The notes under the pieces are model-generated. The model searched no databases, was not told the origin of the DNA, and saw only the letters and a list, made by a program, of their open reading frames with translations. From Sulfurovum sp. (lineage in GTDB: Bacteria; Campylobacterota; Campylobacteria; Campylobacterales; Sulfurovaceae): a stretch of 13,903 bases of DNA. Positions 12,909 to 13,903 of this stretch are shown in pieces; positions within the stretch are counted from its first letter, which is position 1, and every line of letters begins with the position of its first letter. The stretch lies in the NCBI GenBank assembly GCA_027046415.1, contig JALTYW010000116.1, positions 1 through 13,903 of the forward strand. The letters run 5' to 3'. The translations under genes and the position numbers were made by a program.

Positions 12909-13727
12909 ATGTTAAAACAAAAATTTATCGAAGCACTGGTAGCCGAAGATGTAGGCAGGGGAGACCTCTTTTCCCGTATCAGTGAATCAGTGGATATCCG
13001 AGCCTATGTCGTTGCCAAAAGTGACGGTGTGTTTGGAGGACGTGAGTATATTGAAGTGCTGGCGCAGATGTACGGACTTGCGCTGATGTGGGATGTTAAA
13101 GACGGGAGTGCATTTCACAAAGGTGACAAACTTTTCTATGTGAGTGGAGATTCCAAGAGACTCCTCTCTTTGGAACGGTCCATACTCGATATGGCACTGC
13201 ATGCAAGTTCCATTGCTACACTGACGGCACAGTATGTCAAAGCGATAGAGGGTACAGGGGTCAAGCTGCTCGACACGCGTAAGACCAGACCTCTGCTAAG
13301 GGAGTTTGAGAAATATGCTGTACGCTGTGGCGGTGGGCTGAACCACCGTATGGGGCTTGATGACTGTCTGATGCTTAAAGATACCCATCTTAAAACCATT
13401 GATGACCTTGATGTGTTTATGGCAGAAGTGCGCCAAAAGATTCCCTTTACCGCCAAAGTGGAGATAGAGTGTGAAACGCTTGAGATGGCACAAAAGGCGA
13501 TGAAGGCAGGTGCGGATATTGTCATGTGTGACAATATGTCACTTGAAGAGATTGAAGAGGTCGTCGCATACCGCGATGCCCATTACCCTCACATTTTGCT
13601 TGAAGCCAGCGGTAATGTGACACTGGATACGATTTCGGATATTGCAGCCACCGGTGTGGATGCAATCAGTTCCGGGTCGATCATTCATCAGGCAAACTGG
13701 ATCGACCTCTCTATGCGGGTTGAGTAG
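12909..13727 (+). CDS. nadC: Nicotinate-nucleotide pyrophosphorylase (carboxylating)
   Basis: Converts quinolinate and PRPP to nicotinate mononucleotide, CO2 and pyrophosphate, using the product of nadA. It has 272 residues, usual length. Motifs: AEDVGRGDL (12-20), ERSILDMALHASSIATLT (89-106), DTRKTRPLLREFEKYAV (122-138), GGGLNHRMGLDDCLMLKDTHL (141-161, written across the conserved NHR), KVEIECE (183-189), GADIVMCDNMS (201-211), LEASGNV (231-237) and GVDAISSGSIIH (249-260). Compared with the common family pattern it has RPLLR instead of PGLR and KDTH instead of KDNH, both of which I recall in H. pylori NadC. It also has Asp94 and SSIAT where NxxxxSGIAT is usual. The ribosome binding site is weak (AGAAAAG), and translation may depend on nadA. 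Confidence 0.95.
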   Translation: MLKQKFIEALVAEDVGRGDLFSRISESVDIRAYVVAKSDGVFGGREYIEVLAQMYGLALMWDVKDGSAFHKGDKLFYVSGDSKRLLSLERSILDMALHASSIATLTAQYVKAIEGTGVKLLDTRKTRPLLREFEKYAVRCGGGLNHRMGLDDCLMLKDTHLKTIDDLDVFMAEVRQKIPFTAKVEIECETLEMAQKAMKAGADIVMCDNMSLEEIEEVVAYRDAHYPHILLEASGNVTLDTISDIAATGVDAISSGSIIHQANWIDLSMRVE

Positions 13728-13757
13728 AAAGTATTGTATGATAAAAGAGAGCAATGT

Positions 13758-13903
13758 ATGATTTCCGATGAGGTATGTGAATCGGTACAAACACTTCTTG
13801 CACGTGCCAACACTGTTACCATACTGACGCATATTAATCCTGATGCCGATACTATCGGTACCGGTTTGGGAGTGTATGCTGTATTACGGAAGATGCTCGA
13901 TGT
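13758..13903 (+). CDS. DHH-family phosphoesterase, NrnA-like (3' truncated)
   Basis: Start of a gene cut by the window edge; 48 codons are visible and the frame stays open. The N-terminus contains ILTHINPDADTIGTGLG, the first metal-binding motif of DHH phosphoesterases (a DxD within NPDAD followed by xIGSG-like sequence). In NrnA-type proteins this family degrades short oligoribonucleotides and/or 3'-phosphoadenosine 5'-phosphate. AAGAGAG lies 6 nt upstream of the ATG at 13758. An in-frame TTG at 13734 is possible but less well placed. It begins 30 bp after the nadC stop in the same direction, so it may be in the nadA-nadC operon. The catalytic DHH motif and DHHA1 domain lie beyond the window, so the subfamily cannot be fixed. 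Confidence 0.85.
   Translation, partial: MISDEVCESVQTLLARANTVTILTHINPDADTIGTGLGVYAVLRKMLD

Noticed and set aside
13738..13761. Tiny ATG-initiated frame just before the DHH gene
   Set aside because: ATG at 13738 reads only seven codons before TGA. It could be a minimal leader, but there is no ribosome binding site or attenuator structure to support one.
1..13903. Mobile elements, CRISPR arrays, tRNA or rRNA genes, toxin-antitoxin or defence genes
   Set aside because: No transposase or integrase motifs, no regularly spaced repeats and no tRNA-like folds were seen. Genes are densely packed with recognised housekeeping families outside the MoxR operon.

Overview
The window looks like a chromosomal segment from a free-living Campylobacterota (Epsilonproteobacteria), most like the Sulfurovum/Sulfurimonas group. 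Three things point there. The orphan OmpR-type regulator is nearly identical in its DNA-binding half to Helicobacter HP1043 (HsrA). NadC carries the Helicobacter-type variants RPLLR and KDTH. The order phosphatase - ferredoxin - hsrA/cosR - folB - plsY and the divergent tyrA/bamA pair recall Campylobacter jejuni. Promoters are of the lineage's style: a good TATAAT-like -10, often preceded by TGC, with no convincing -35. The genus is an inference. There are no rRNA or tRNA genes, insertion sequences, prophage genes or CRISPR arrays, and no gene-free stretch longer than about 140 bp.

Left part (1-4833, all +): the 3' end of a DUF389-type membrane protein containing a run of 16 T, a weak terminator and a promoter. 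A tight, translationally coupled three-gene operon follows: MoxR-type AAA+ ATPase, DUF58 protein, and a membrane-anchored periplasmic transglutaminase-like protein (TgpA type). This trio is widespread in bacteria, but its substrate is poorly known. It is clearly more AT-rich than the rest.

Middle (4845-8133): tyrA (-) and bamA (+) diverge from a 133-bp regulatory region. tyrA converges on the transglutaminase gene with only 11 bp between the stops. bamA ends at a strong hairpin shared with the convergent ppx/gppA-family gene.

Right-centre (8174-11790, all -): read in transcription order, plsY and folB overlap by one base; then come hsrA with its own promoter, a YfhL-type ferredoxin with a TTG start, and a Ppx/GppA phosphatase. 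These cover phospholipid acyl transfer, folate synthesis, essential redox/stress regulation, Fe-S electron transfer, and polyphosphate or (p)ppGpp hydrolysis.

Right end (11894-13903, +): nadA and nadC, the last two steps of de novo synthesis of nicotinate mononucleotide, followed by the start of a DHH-family (NrnA-like) phosphoesterase cut by the window edge.

Most of the window is conserved housekeeping sequence, and I see no clearly new system. The points most worth checking are a TTTAAG-N5-TTTAAA direct repeat over the predicted start of hsrA transcription, the T16 tract in the DUF389 gene, and the function and origin of the AT-rich MoxR-DUF58-transglutaminase operon.
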